DNA from: Paracyclopina nana
Taxonomy: Eukaryota; Arthropoda; Copepoda; Cyclopoida; Cyclopettidae
Assembly (NCBI GenBank): GCA_019096065.1
Contig: JAGUCH010000001.1
Span: 14,570,001 to 14,634,000 of the forward strand
Direction of reading: 5' to 3'
Length of the DNA stretch: 64,000 nucleotides
The position numbers and the translations under genes are program-made. The notes beneath the pieces are model-generated. The model was not told where the DNA came from. It made no database searches and worked only from the letters and a program-made list of their open reading frames with translations. Positions within the stretch are counted from its first letter, which is position 1, and every line of letters begins with the position of its first letter. Below are positions 27,201-38,457 of this stretch, piece after piece.

Positions 27201-30200
27201 AAGCTCATTCTAGGAATTATCCTCATAGTTAGGCTAAGGTAAGTGGAAGTCTTCCGTTTTCCTTCTGGCTTTTTAAGTAGTATTGGTTGATGCAAAAATA
27301 GCATCAAAGTCACAACATCCTGGTCACGTCAGTCAAACGACGAGCATTGTGTACAGTTTTCCAATTTCATTTCTAGCATTGTAGCACTATTCCAGAGGGA
27401 AATCTCATTTTGTCATCACATAATGACAAAGCTTGTCCTGGATTAGAAATTGACCCCTGAACGTGAGTGAATATGGACCATATGTGAGTTCTAATGTGGT
27501 CACACCGATGCAGCTCAATTGCTCGCACAGTGGGGGAAAATGGCCTGAAAGCCTCAGAGAGCTTTGAGCATTTTGCTGTCGGTTTTCTTTGCTCCTTTGG
27601 CCCAGTGTGCACTGGGAGTCTCGACCTTTTTGGTAATAAGGGAGCTAGGGGGATTACGCTCAAATGGTTTTGAATGGTCAGCAGCTTGTTTGGTTTTTGA
27701 CCTCCTACTTTTCCATTCAAATTTCAGACGGCTAAAAAGATTAGCTTGACATCAGTGCTGACCCCTGAAAATTCATGGCAGCTTGCAAAAGTATAAATTA
27801 CCAGATGCAACACCAAGAAATTCCCACAGAACCAAAAATGTCAGTTGTACGAGGCTTCTATTGTCATTACATTGGCCTTTGTTACAGAACATTTAGCAAC
27901 TTGCAGTGTAGTAGCATACACTGGCACACTAATGAGTTTATAATTGCTTTAGTCGCGTCGGTGAGTAATTACAACCCGTTATTAGCCTGAGCAGGGGTGG
28001 TGTGAAAGAACCGTGTTGGAAATTCAAGCCGCAAACTAATACTAATCTATTTATACATATACAATAAGAGTACAGTGTCTTTTCAGAGTGCCTCTTGCCC
28101 CAGTGTGCGCGTAATTGCAGCTAGGTGCAAAATTAATAATTTCATGCCACATTTCCGCTGCTCTGGTATTTGTAACGCTTTTTTGTCTTGATCATGATAT
28201 CAAGCCGCATATATGCCATGAGCAGCTACACAAAATAAAAATGACCGAGAAATGCTCATAATGTTTGAAGACGCAGTTAAAGTTAAAATTTGAGGCTTAA
28301 AATGCAAGTCGATTAGAGAGAGTGGAAAAAGTAGAATGAGCCTTCCACGTGGGATATCTAGGCAAATAACAAAGCCAGCTCGAAAAGATGAATGTGTGGG
28401 AGTGGAAAGCACACCCAAATTTGTATGTAATTACTCCTCAGGAAAATAATTGCACTCCATTTTTTGCACACACACACCACCTTCTCAGCTGTTGGTGCAC
28501 AGCTCGCTAATGATGGAATAACGCTAAAAAATACGATTATGAATTCAGACAAGGCTGAAAAACCACCCATTGTTTTTGCCTAGTGTGGTAACTTATGCTC
28601 ATTATTCGCACCTGAACGTTAGCAGCGACCCCTGCAGTGCATCTTCACGCACACACAGAGGAAGAACGAGTGAAAAGCGGCCCTCGGCCTCTCCAGCACA
28701 CCTTTTAGCCCAGCTTTACCACAAAGTGATGCTCCTGACAAATGAGATGCTAGAAAAATTTCTGTAGACTCATCGCACTGTGGGTGATGCCAGCTTAATT
28801 GCTACTTAAACACTTGGTGATTAATAATGCACTAATTGCAAGGGCAAGCCAAAACGGGCTTGTGATAAATTGACTCGCTACTTAGCCTATTGATAGATAA
28901 TTAATGATGCTTCCAGAAAAGAGAGCTTTTCTCGCCAAAAAATAAGAAGCCTTTTATTGTTCTTACAAAATAAGCGTATTCATGCATCGAATTAGAAGCA
29001 GGAAACTATGAAAATGTACATTTTGAATGAATGAATGGACGAATAAACAAGTATGATGCTTTATTCAATTTATCAATAATATTGAAATAAATTTGAGGGA
29101 ATATCCGGATACCTACTCAAAGATCTTCTTTTGGCCATCTAACGTAAAACGATAATTCTGGGGTGAAAGTGTTTAACTATAATTATTTATTATAATAAGA
29201 TGGGCTTGTCGGATGTTTTAACCTGTTATTATAACAGCAAGTATTGTGTCGTTAAAACTTTTGTGGGATTCTTAGGGCTCTAATTAGCATTGAATTTAAA
29301 GTTGGCCTCGAACAAAAGCCTGTAATTAGCTTGCCCCATCTATTTTAGCACCTCATTTTTCAGCTCTGCGGTAATTTAATATTCTGTGCCCAGAGCTTTG
29401 GCCTCCTCATTAATTTGCCTCTATTTTAGCGGAATTTTTATGGCAACATTGCAGAGTGAGTGACAAAATATAATCAACTTTTACTGGAAGAGTTGGTGCG
29501 AGCTTGAAATTCAACATCATCTTTGCGTTGAAATTAGCATTGGGTGATGAGGCAAGTCGAAATTGACTTTTTTTTTGACTGGCAGAGACAGGGTAGACAA
29601 TGATTTTTCCACGGCTGCCTGTTTTTGTCTGGATTGTCTCATTATGCAAGAATACAGTATTGTAAAGTGAGAGTCGAGACTTAATTGGTCATGCCTGTGA
29701 AGATGACAACTAAAAAGGAACCTGAAATGAACTTGGGTCGGCTTCAAACGTTTTTCCCCAGCAATAGAGAAAAAAATAATTCAACTATTTAATGAAGCTG
29801 CTAGTCTGCTCTTTTTCTTAATCCACAATCAGCTTAGTATGAAATGAAGGCATGCCAGGCAAACTCTGCATAATTAAGCCCACTTCATCATTATTCATGG
29901 GCTTCTAATTTCACTTGAGGCGACACTAGCGCCCAAAATTAGAACGCAGCGGCCAAGAATTGAAGTGTACAATTAGCATTTCCCTAAATGCAGCCAAGGC
30001 AAGAAAATCTTGGGATCGAAGAAAAGGTCTCCTCTTTTTTGGGCTAAGCTGAAATAATGAGGTCTGGTCACATTCAAGATCGTGATTGATGAGTGGGCGC
30101 TTTCACGCTCATGTAACTCCATCTTGGAGGCCAAAAGTTTTGCCATCCCGTTAATTCCACCTGCCCCATTCTAAGGCATTTTCCCCTAACAGCTCTCCCC

Positions 30201-30404
30201 CCTCATCTTAATGGGACTTGAGTGCTGTTTTAATGACCAAATCATTCTGGTCCCGACCCAGCCAGGCTTGAAAACATCCCAAAAAGCAGGAGAGAGAAAG
30301 AAAAGAACCGAGTAATGAGCAGACTACAACTTGAAAAATGCCAAGATGGATGCGAGCACTTGGGCCGTGAAAGCAGCATTAACGCGAAAATTGAAGAAAG
30401 AAAG
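24244..30404. other. Gene-free AT-rich stretch, last part
   Basis: No coding feature is supported. It holds a (GC)n run at 26219-26231 and scattered homeodomain-like TAAT words. Open frames up to about 115 codons (for example near 27.4-27.7 kb) have no domain or repeat signal. Confidence 0.55.
26219..26232. repeat. (GC)n dinucleotide run
   Basis: An uninterrupted GCGCGC run of about 13 bases lies in otherwise AT-rich DNA. It is a simple repeat that may adopt Z-form. Confidence 0.6.
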
Positions 30405-30411
30405 AAAAAAA
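30405..30411 (-). terminator. Pol III terminator of tRNA-Arg
   Basis: On the minus strand a run of seven T begins 8 bases after the tRNA discriminator base. Such a T-run is the normal RNA polymerase III stop signal. Confidence 0.8.
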
Positions 30412-30418
30412 GTAGCAT

Positions 30419-30491
30419 CGATCCAGGCAGGATTCGAACCTGCAATCTTCTGATCCGTAGTCAGACGCGTTATCCATTGCGCCACTGGACC
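30419..30491 (-). tRNA. tRNA-Arg (anticodon ACG)
   Basis: On the minus strand the sequence folds as a standard 73-base tRNA. The 7-bp acceptor stem pairs GGTCCAG with CTGGATC (one G-U), and the discriminator base is G. The D-arm contains the A-box (TGGCGCAATGG). The anticodon stem and loop read CTGACTACGGATCAG, giving anticodon ACG (read as ICG after deamination). The T-arm carries the B-box GGTTCGAATCC. There is no intron and no encoded CCA, as expected in animals. It closely matches the eukaryotic tRNA-Arg-ACG family, and the downstream T-run supports an active gene. Confidence 0.96.
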
Positions 30492-32110
30492 GCTCGTGTT
30501 ATGCTAATATTTGTCATTGATTTTATTTTTGGTTGCTCTTCTTCTTTTCTTATGCATGAATTGGGCGTAGATGAAAAATGCTCCTAATTTGGCTCGACAG
30601 ATGACTTCATAATTGCAAACTTTTTTATGTTTGAGGGAACACGTGCTGCTCCCGTATTCTTGCTGATTCATATGCAGATTAGTCTTGGGGTAGGGGTTAA
30701 AAAAAGACAAAGACTCGCCTAGGAAATTAGCTGAGACCTTTAGGGGGTCGGGCTGACATGTGTAAAGGAGAGAAAGGATTAATTCACAATGGGAGTGAAA
30801 TTAAACTAGCCCATTTTCTGGCCTCATTTGCATATGAGTGTGATATAAAGTTTGACATTTGGCCCGTGGCCAGGGGATCTTTTCTCATATTCCAGCACAG
30901 TGTGGAGAGTGTGAAGCAAAAAGCATCTCAGTCAAATCTGTCCTCTCTCGAGCCAGACTGGGGATGTCTATGCAAAAGCTCGCGTGTCTGCGCGCGGCTT
31001 ATTTACCCCGTGGTGCTTTGATGATTCCTCGTTTCTTTTGTTCTCAATTTCACATCTGGAATCATGATGATGATGATGAAAACGAGTTTTCAACATCATC
31101 GGGCTCTTTTTATTTGGTTTGAGCTGCCAAAAATGTTTGGAAATTATTATCATTTTCATTGGGCTGCATGCAGCTTAGCTACGTGGATTTCCCATTTATA
31201 ATTAAAGAAAGCTTGATGATCAGTACACGATAAAATTGTGACAGTCAGGAATTCACTTGAATGGTATTTCAACTTCAAACCCAATATATTGAATAATTAG
31301 CAAAGTTCCACCAATGTACCTTTACTGACGTGCGTACCGAACAAGTGTTTCCGCAATACTGCAGCCCAAAATCTATGATTCATTGGACGGTACTTTAGTA
31401 AAAAAAAGCTATCTAGCCTCAGGCTTTGACACGACAATATACAGTTGCGAAAATAAAGGTCTTTTTGTGCGACGAATAACAAAGGGATGGAAAACAAAGT
31501 CCAAGAAAAAGACATGTCATGTCATGCAGCTCTCCAGCAAGCCTTTTGTGAGATGTCCCCTTTTTTCCTATTGTCCTATTACACATCTAACATCGCTTTT
31601 CAATTTGAATGCTTGTGTTTTGCCTAGCCAAATCATTCGAGATGATTGAGCGAATGCCTGTTAAGGAAAGTATAGCACTATAATAGTGTAATTTAAGTCT
31701 GTACAGGCTTGTCAATTTGAAAGGGTTCATTTTGTGCTCCAGAACAAAGGCATCCTCCTGGTTAATTTTCTTGCTTTATGGCAACAAGAGTACCTTGGTA
31801 CTGCCCGAACTCCAAGATCTGCTCGTTAAAAATTCCTGGTAGCCCCCACGGCTTGACTTCATTTGCTAACTTGATTAAAGTCTAAGCTCCTCCTATGTAG
31901 AGCTCTTCAATTTTCTTCTTTCATTGTAGTAAAAGGGACACAAAGAGAAAGCAGCACATCATCATCATGATAAAACTGGCAACTTTTTTATTCTAGTTGG
32001 CTCTTCTTAGATTATGCGAGCTAGCTAGCGTATACTACTACAACAATATAGAAGGCTGTTGGGGGCATTAATGAGATTAAAAATTCTGGCGTTTTTCCAC
32101 AGCATAGGAA
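30492..32110. other. Non-coding stretch between tRNA and transposon island
   Basis: No coding feature is supported. It contains a short ATG/GAT trinucleotide run near 31.07 kb. Open frames here are under 90 codons and unrecognised. Confidence 0.5.
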
Positions 32111-32323
32111 GCTGCTCGGGGGACCATATAAAATGCCCAAATGGCCCAAAATGGCCCAAATGGCCCAAAATTTTAAAACCTAAAAATTTCAACTCAGGCA
32201 GCACCCTTGGGCAATGAGGAGTCCAAATATGAAAATTATTTTTGCCTAACTCAAAGGAAAGTCACTTAAATATGAACTTAAAGATTGAAAAAATTACTGT
32301 ATAATAGCCTGGAGGCCCAAATG

Positions 32324-33604
32324 GCCCAAAATTTTAGATTTGAAAAATTCCAATGCAGAATGATCCCTTGTGACAAGGAGAGTGCACTCATAAAATTTGA
32401 CAATCCTAATACTTAAGGAAGTGCCTTAAATAATAACTTAAACGTTGTTAATGTGTTAGGCACAAAGTGGCCCAAAATTTTAGATTTGAAAAATTCCAAT
32501 GCAGAATGATTCCTAGTGACTAGGAGAGTGCGCTCATCAAATTTGACAATCCTAATACTAAAGGAAGTGCCTTAATGAATAACTTAAACATTGTTAATGT
32601 GCTAGGCACAAAGTGGCCCAAAATTTTAGATTTGAAAAATTCCAATGCAGAATGATCCCTTGTTACAAGGAGAGTGCACTCATAAAATTTGACAATCCTA
32701 ATACTTAAGGAAGTGCCTTAATGAATAACTTAAACGTTGTTATTGTGCCAGGCACAAAATGGCCCAAAATTTTAGATTTGAAAAATTCTAATGCAGAATG
32801 ATTCCTAGTGACTAGGAGAGTGCACTCATAAAATGTGACAATCCTAATACTTAAGGAAGTACCTTAAATAATAACTTAAACATTGTTATTGTGCTAGGCA
32901 CAAAGTGGCCCAAAATTTTAGATTTGAAAAATTCCGATGCAGAATGATCCTATATGACTAGGAGAGTTCACACATAAAATTTGACAATCCTAATACTTAA
33001 GGATGTGCCTTAATTAATAACTTAAACATTGTTATTGTGCCAGGCACAAAGTGGCCCAAAATTTTAGATTTGAAAAATTCCAATGCAGAATGATCCTATG
33101 TGACTAGGAGAGTTCACACTTAAAATTTGACAATCCTAATACTTAAGGAAGTGCCTTAAATAATAACTTAAACATTGTTAATGTGCCAGGCACAAAGTGG
33201 CCCAAAATTTTAGATTTGAAAAATTCCAATGCAGAATGATTCCTAGTGACTAGGAGAGTTCACACATAAAATTTGACAATCCTAATACTTAAGGAAGTGC
33301 CTTAAATAATAACTTAAACATTGTTAATGTGCCAGGCACAAAGTGGCCCAAAATTTTAGATTTGAAAAATTCCAATGCAGAATGATTCCTAGTGACTAGG
33401 AGAGTGCGCTCATAAAATTTGACAATCCTAATACTAAAGGAAGTAACTTAAATAATAACTTAAACATTGTTAATGTGCTAGGCACAAAGTGGCCCAAAAT
33501 TTTAGATTTGAAAAATTCCAATGCAGAATGATCCCTTGTTACTAGGAGAGTGCACTCATAAAATTTGACAATCCCAATACTTAAGGAAGTACCTTAAATA
33601 ATAA
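32324..33604 (+). repeat. 145-bp tandem array, left arm of foldback element
   Basis: About nine copies of a 144-146 bp unit. Each contains GGCCCAAAATTTTAGATTTG, a small variable palindrome (TCCCTTGTTACAAGGA or TCCTAGTGACTAGGA) and CTTAAGGAAGTGCCTTAA. Copies differ by scattered substitutions. The small palindrome alternates between two versions that are also found in the right arm, which suggests exchange between the arms. Confidence 0.9.
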
Positions 33605-35790
33605 CAATGTTTAAGTTATTAATTACTTCCTTAAGTATTAGGAATGTCAAATATTATGAGTGCACTCTCCTTGTAACAAGGGATCATTCTGCATTGGAAT
33701 TTTTCAAATCTAAAATTTTGGGCCACTTTGTGCCTAGCACAATAACAATGTTTAAGTTATTATTTAAGGCCCTTCCTTAAGTATTAGGATTGTCAAATTT
33801 TATGAGTGAACTCTCCTTGTAACAAGGGATCATTCTGCATTGGAATTTTTCAAATCTAAAATTTTGGGCCACTTTGTGCCTAGCACAATAACAATGTTTA
33901 AGTTATTATTTAAGGCCCTTCCTTAAGTATTAGGATTGTCAAATTTTATGAGTGCACTCTCCTTGTAACAAGGGATCATTCTGCATTGGAATTTTTCAAA
34001 TCTAAAATTTTGGGCCACTTTGTGCCTAGCACAATAACAATGTTTAAGTTATTATTTAAGGCCCTTCCTTAAGTATTAGGATTGTCAAATTTTATGAGTG
34101 CACTCTCCTTGTAACAAGGGATCATTCTGCATTGGAATTTTTCAAATCTAAAATTTTGGGCCACTTTGTGCCTAGCACAATAACAATGTTTAAGTTATTA
34201 TTTAAGGCCCTTCCTTAAGTATTAGGATTGTCAAATTTTATGAGTGCACTCTCCTAGTAACAAGGGATCATTCTGCATTGGAATTTTTCAAATCTAAAAT
34301 TTTGGGCCACTTTGTGCCTGGCACATTAACAATGTTTAAGTTATTAATTAAGGCACTTCCTTTAGTATTAGGATTGTCAAATTTTATGTGTGAACTCTCC
34401 TAGTCACTAGGAATCATTCTGCATTGGAATTTTTCAAATCTAAAATTTTGGGCCACTTTGTGCCTAGCACAATAACAATGTTTAAGTTATTATTTAAGGC
34501 CCTTCCTTAAGTATTAGGATTGCACGGTGGTTCAAAAAGCAGTTTTCACGCGCAAAAGAAATTCCGCCAAATCGCCAAAATCTCATTTTGCCACCAACTT
34601 TAGGCTTCCTTTTGGGAGAACTTCTTAGCCATGAAAATAGCCCAAATTAGTGAGAATTCTAAGAAAAAGGTTGAAATTCATCTTTAAAATGAAATTTGTC
34701 TGAAACAGTTTCCATGAGGGTAAACAGTAGAACAGCCAATTTTGCCTACTTTCAGGATCCTATAACTTTTGTTTGACATCGAATGACATTTAGCTATTAT
34801 GGCTATGGTGACAATCAGACCCCATTTAATGATTATTCAGCAAAATTGGCTGCGGAAATGTGCGGAATTGGGAGCTCTGAATGTCAATTTTTAGCTTAGA
34901 GCTCTATGAAAATTGACTCTGACGATTTCGCGAGTTTTTCCCCGTGCGCGTCAAGAAGGGATTTTGAACCACCGTGGATTGTCAAATTTTATTAGTGCAC
35001 TCTCCTAGTAACAAGGGATCATTCTGCATTGGAATTTTTCAAATCTAAAATTTTGGGCCACTTTGTGCCTGGCACATTAACAATGTTTAAGTTATTATTT
35101 AAGGCACTTCCTTAAGTATTAGGATTGTCAAATATTATGTGTGCACTCTCCTAGTAACAAGGGATCATTCTGCATTGGAATTTTTCAAATCTAAAATTTT
35201 GGGCCACTTTGTGCCTAACACATTAACAATGTTTAAGTTATTATTTAAGGCCCTTCCTTAAGTATTAGGATTGTCAAATTTTATGAGTGCACTCTCCTTG
35301 TAACAAGGGATCATTCTGCATTGGAATTTTTCAAATCTAAAATTTTGGGCCACTTTGTGCCTGGCACATTCACAATGTTTAAGTTATTAATTAAGGCACT
35401 TCCTTTAGTATTAGGATTGTCAAATTTTATGAGTGCACTCTCCTAGTCACTAGGAATCATTCTGCATTGGAATTTTTCAAATCTAAAATTTTGGGCCACT
35501 TTGTGCCTGGCACATTAACAATGTTTAAGTTATTATTTAAGGCACTTCCTTAAGTATTAGGATTGTCAAATTTTATGAGTGCACTCTCCTTGTAACAAGG
35601 GATCATTCTGCATTGGAATTTTTCAAATCTAAAATTTTGGGCCACTTTGTGCCTAGCACAATAACAATGTTTAAGTTATTATTTAAGGTACTTCCTTTAG
35701 TATTAGGATTGTCAAATTTTGTGAGTGCACTCTCCTAGTCACTAGGAATCATTCTGCATTGGAATTTTTCAAATCTAAAATTTTGGGCCA
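33605..35790 (-). repeat. 145-bp tandem array, inverted right arm of foldback element
   Basis: About twelve copies of the same 145-bp unit in reverse orientation, interrupted by a 454-bp nested element at 34523-34976. Four or five consecutive units (about 33.75-34.25 kb) are almost identical, indicating recent amplification. Confidence 0.9.
34523..34976. mobile_element. Nested Transib-like non-autonomous element, copy 1
   Basis: A 454-bp element inserted into a foldback repeat unit. Both ends read CACGGTGGTTCAAAA inward, with ACGCGCA again at positions 26-32 of each end. A 5-bp direct repeat, GATTG, flanks it (34518-34522 and 34977-34981), and removing one copy plus the element restores the interrupted repeat unit. 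There is no open frame. Termini beginning CAC..TG with 5-bp TSDs are the hallmark of Transib transposons, the relatives of RAG1; the family assignment is inference from ends and TSD only. Confidence 0.75.
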
Positions 35791-36001
35791 TTTGGGCCCC
35801 CAGGCTATTATACAGTAATTTTTTCAATCTTTAAGTTAATATTTAAGTGACTTTCCTTTGAGTTAGGCAAAAATAATTTTCATATTTGGACTCCTCATTG
35901 CCCAAGGGTGCTGCCTGAGTTGAAATTTTTAGGTTTTAAAATTTTGGGCCATTTGGGCCATTTTGGGCCATTTGGGCATTTTATATGGTCCCGCTGCTCG
36001 G

Positions 36002-36504
36002 TTTCCAGATATCAAAAGCCTAGCATCGTTAGGGAATTTTCTTTAAAAGAATTTTACTTATAGTTTTAGTATGGATAGGTGACACACTTAAACTGCTGCG
36101 TTTTAAGGAAATATACATTAATGGCACTTTCGCTCGTCTTCGTTTAATTAACGAAAGGAAATTGTTTCCATTTGGAGCCTTTCTTCTGAGCCATTTAACA
36201 GATACTACACAGACGGAATTTTTATGCAAATGACGACGAAATTAAACCGCTCTCGTGGAAAACTAAAACAGCTAATCACCCTAACTTTCTTCTCACATAT
36301 TTATTTCCACTTTATTAACATCGCAGATTCGATGATTTTAATAAATGGAAACCTAGCAAAATATAGTATGAATAAAGAGGGCGCACTACGACAGGTAGCT
36401 TTCGCATGAGCGCGCTCATTTTTGAAAAATACGCCACCATTCGGTCACTTTGCGAAGCTCTAAAAATGAAAATCCTCCTTCATGATTTTGCGAGCTCTAA
36501 GATG
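36002..36504. other. Short non-coding gap
   Basis: Between the foldback element and the LNR gene. No coding, repeat or structured feature is seen. It presumably contains the 3' untranslated region of the LNR gene. Confidence 0.4.
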
Positions 36505-37232
36505 TTAGGTTGAACAACAGGAGAAAGAGAGAGTACGAATAATAAAGTAGCAAGAGGCTAAAAATCTCCTAAATTGCCTGCTAGCTGAGCTCGAGGGTGC
36601 TTTGGTCGTTACCATTTCGACAGGATATTCAGAGCTATTCAAACAGTTGCAAACAGAGCAATATGCTAAGCTAGCAGATGCATCGCAGCAATCTCCTCCA
36701 TCATAGGCACAAATAGAATGTTTGTCTCATCGTCACACACGTTGTCACCAATCCAAGAAGGTTTGGGGCACACTGCACTCAAGCTGGACATCTGACCATT
36801 ACTCACCGTTTCAACTGAGGTTGCAGTCGAAGTACTAGATACATTCATTGTCTCCAAGCACTGGCAAAGTTGGCAAAATTCGTTGTTCGCACTTGGCTTG
36901 CAGCAATCTCCCCCATCATAAAGGCAATTTTCATAGTTATTTTGGTCGTCACAAAAGAAATCCCCAATCCCAAATGGGTGATCACAACCAATAAGATTTA
37001 TAGTCAGCTCCAGAGAGCTTGAAGCTGTTGTAGTTGTGATTAGGCATAAGCAATCAGTGCACAAATCGTGACTGGATGATGGACTACAGCAGTCACCACC
37101 ATCGAAAAAGCACTTTTGATTATTGTGCGAATCATCACACACTCCATTTCCAATTTTGTACGGTTCCTGGCAACCTCTTCGAGTCAGAAAAGTAACCAAA
37201 GAGCGTAGCACGATATCATGGTTTACGAGCAT
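36505..37232 (-). pseudogene. LNR (Lin-12/Notch repeat) protein with one frameshift
   Basis: Three LNR modules are visible on the minus strand, each with CDD, an acidic/Asn loop and DGGDCC. They lie at about 37.06-37.17, 36.89-36.99 and 36.68-36.77 kb. Each is followed by a CxxCxCL motif and a Ser/Thr-rich linker, so the repeat period is about 55-70 residues. In the third module the frame breaks by one base just before its CAYDGGDCC; the other frame then supplies the missing half, the same CxxCxCL tail and a stop at 36505-36507. Upstream the frame is open past the first ATG (37232) without an ATG further up or a clear signal peptide, so a 5' exon may be missing. LNRs bind Ca2+ and are usually extracellular. 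It may be a recent pseudogene, an allele, or a functional gene with a sequencing error. Confidence 0.65.
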
Positions 37233-37470
37233 ATTCTTGCTTTCAAACAGCTTGCAATCGATGAAATAACTTCCATGACAATTAAAGCACAAACGATTAA
37301 CGATTTAATATAGCCCAAAAATTCAATGGTAATGCGCATTTTCCCCTTTCACTGAGGATGTTATCATGAAGCTATATTTACGCACTGTAAACCGGATTTC
37401 CTCGTGAGTAATTCACTTTGCCGGTTGACTCAGCTTTTGCACTCCCGATGCGCTATGAAGTAAAATGACA

Positions 37471-37610
37471 ACCCTAGGGTTACTTTTTACTTAGTAAATG
37501 GTAAATGCGAACCCTAGGGTTACTTTTTACTTAGTAAATGGTAAATGCGAACCCTAGGGTTACTTTTTACTTAGTAAATGGTAAATGAGAACCCTAGGGT
37601 TACTTTTTAC
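37471..37610. repeat. 40-bp minisatellite, 3.5 copies
   Basis: Units start at 37471, 37511, 37551 and 37591 and are exactly 40 bases apart, almost identical. Each contains the 12-bp palindrome AACCCTAGGGTT and the inverted pair TTTAC/GTAAA. The array ends 56 bp before a Transib-like element. Confidence 0.95.
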
Positions 37611-37666
37611 CAACTTGGTCAAGTACTTGTCATAAGCAGGGATCCCTGACGTTTCCGAGACCGCTG

Positions 37667-38123
37667 CACATTGGATCAAAAAGCCGATTTTACGCGCACG
37701 AGAAATTACGTCAAATTGCAGATTTCCGATTTTAGCACCCATTTTCAGTTTCTAATTTGTATGACTTCTAGGCTATCTAAAGAGCACTAATTAATGTTAA
37801 TTGAGAGATTCAAATTTGGTGAAGGAAGCATAATTTTTGGGCAAAAGTTGATTTTGGCGAATTCAGTAGAACAGCAACTTTGCACAATTTGAGAAAAATT
37901 GAATCGCCCATAACTTTTGATTCCAAACGACTCCAATTGAGTGACCAAGTCAGGAAGTCAAGCTAATAGCATAAATTGATAATCCACCAGAATTGGCTGC
38001 TCTTACTTGCTCTCCCGGGTGCCAGGATGCAATATTTTTAGCTTACAGCCAATAAGAAAAGGTGCTACGTTGATTTCGCGACTTTTTTCCGTGCGCGTGA
38101 AATCGGCAAATAAACCCACTGTG
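37667..38123. mobile_element. Transib-like non-autonomous element, copy 2
   Basis: A 457-bp element flanked by the 5-bp repeat CGCTG (37662-37666 and 38124-38128). Its ends read CACATTGGATCAAAAAGC and, on the other strand, CACAGTGGGTTTATTTGC, and both have ACGCGCAC starting at position 26. The interior is a diverged relative of copy 1: both contain CAGTAGAACAGC followed by a TAACTTTTG segment. The right end starts with CACAGTG, identical to the RAG recombination-signal heptamer. There is no open frame. The copies differ enough to be old or from different subfamilies. Confidence 0.72.
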
Positions 38124-38457
38124 CGCTGTAGTTTTCTTGGCCTCTTCAATCCATTTTTTCAATGATTTTTCACTTTTTCACTACAGCTGCCGCTGCTTAC
38201 TGTTAGGCAGTCGCTCAGCTACTTTGTTATGGTTTGTAGTTCTTGTTCAGGCTATAGATGGCAGCAATGTTTCTAGATAGCAGAGCCATCTTTGGATTAT
38301 TCTATTATTTCTATAGCTATGCAAAGTTTCAGATCTCTGAGCAATTCCCACCTAGGAATCGGCATGCCTTAAGTTCACGGCCCCTTATGAAATTGCGCTT
38401 GATTTCGGCAAGTTCATTACTCACTTGGAAATTCGGTTTAAGTGCATAAAATTTGTA

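Larger units (their letters stand above)
32120..35992. mobile_element. Foldback DNA transposon (long tandem-repeat inverted arms, 9-bp TSD)
   Basis: The element starts GGGACCATATAAAATGCCC and ends with the complement. It is flanked by an exact 9-bp direct repeat, GCTGCTCGG, at 32111-32119 and 35993-36001. The outer about 200 bp of each end are near-perfect inverted repeats with short ATGGCCCAAA iterations. Inward of these, both arms are arrays of a 145-bp unit in opposite orientations that meet near 33,605 with essentially no spacer. The arms are unequal (about 9 and 12 units), and the right arm carries a nested 454-bp element. There is no open frame, so it is non-autonomous. The architecture matches Drosophila FB-type foldback elements (9-bp TSD, linked to the Mutator-like group). 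The exact superfamily is inference. Confidence 0.88.

Noticed and set aside
32324-35790. CRISPR array or satellite DNA
   Set aside because: Units are 145 bp without unique spacers, inverted about a centre and bounded by a target duplication, so it is a foldback transposon.
37471-37610. Interstitial telomere repeat
   Set aside because: AACCCTAGGGTT looks telomere-like, but it is one palindrome per 40-bp unit and not a short tandem of TTAGG or TTAGGG.
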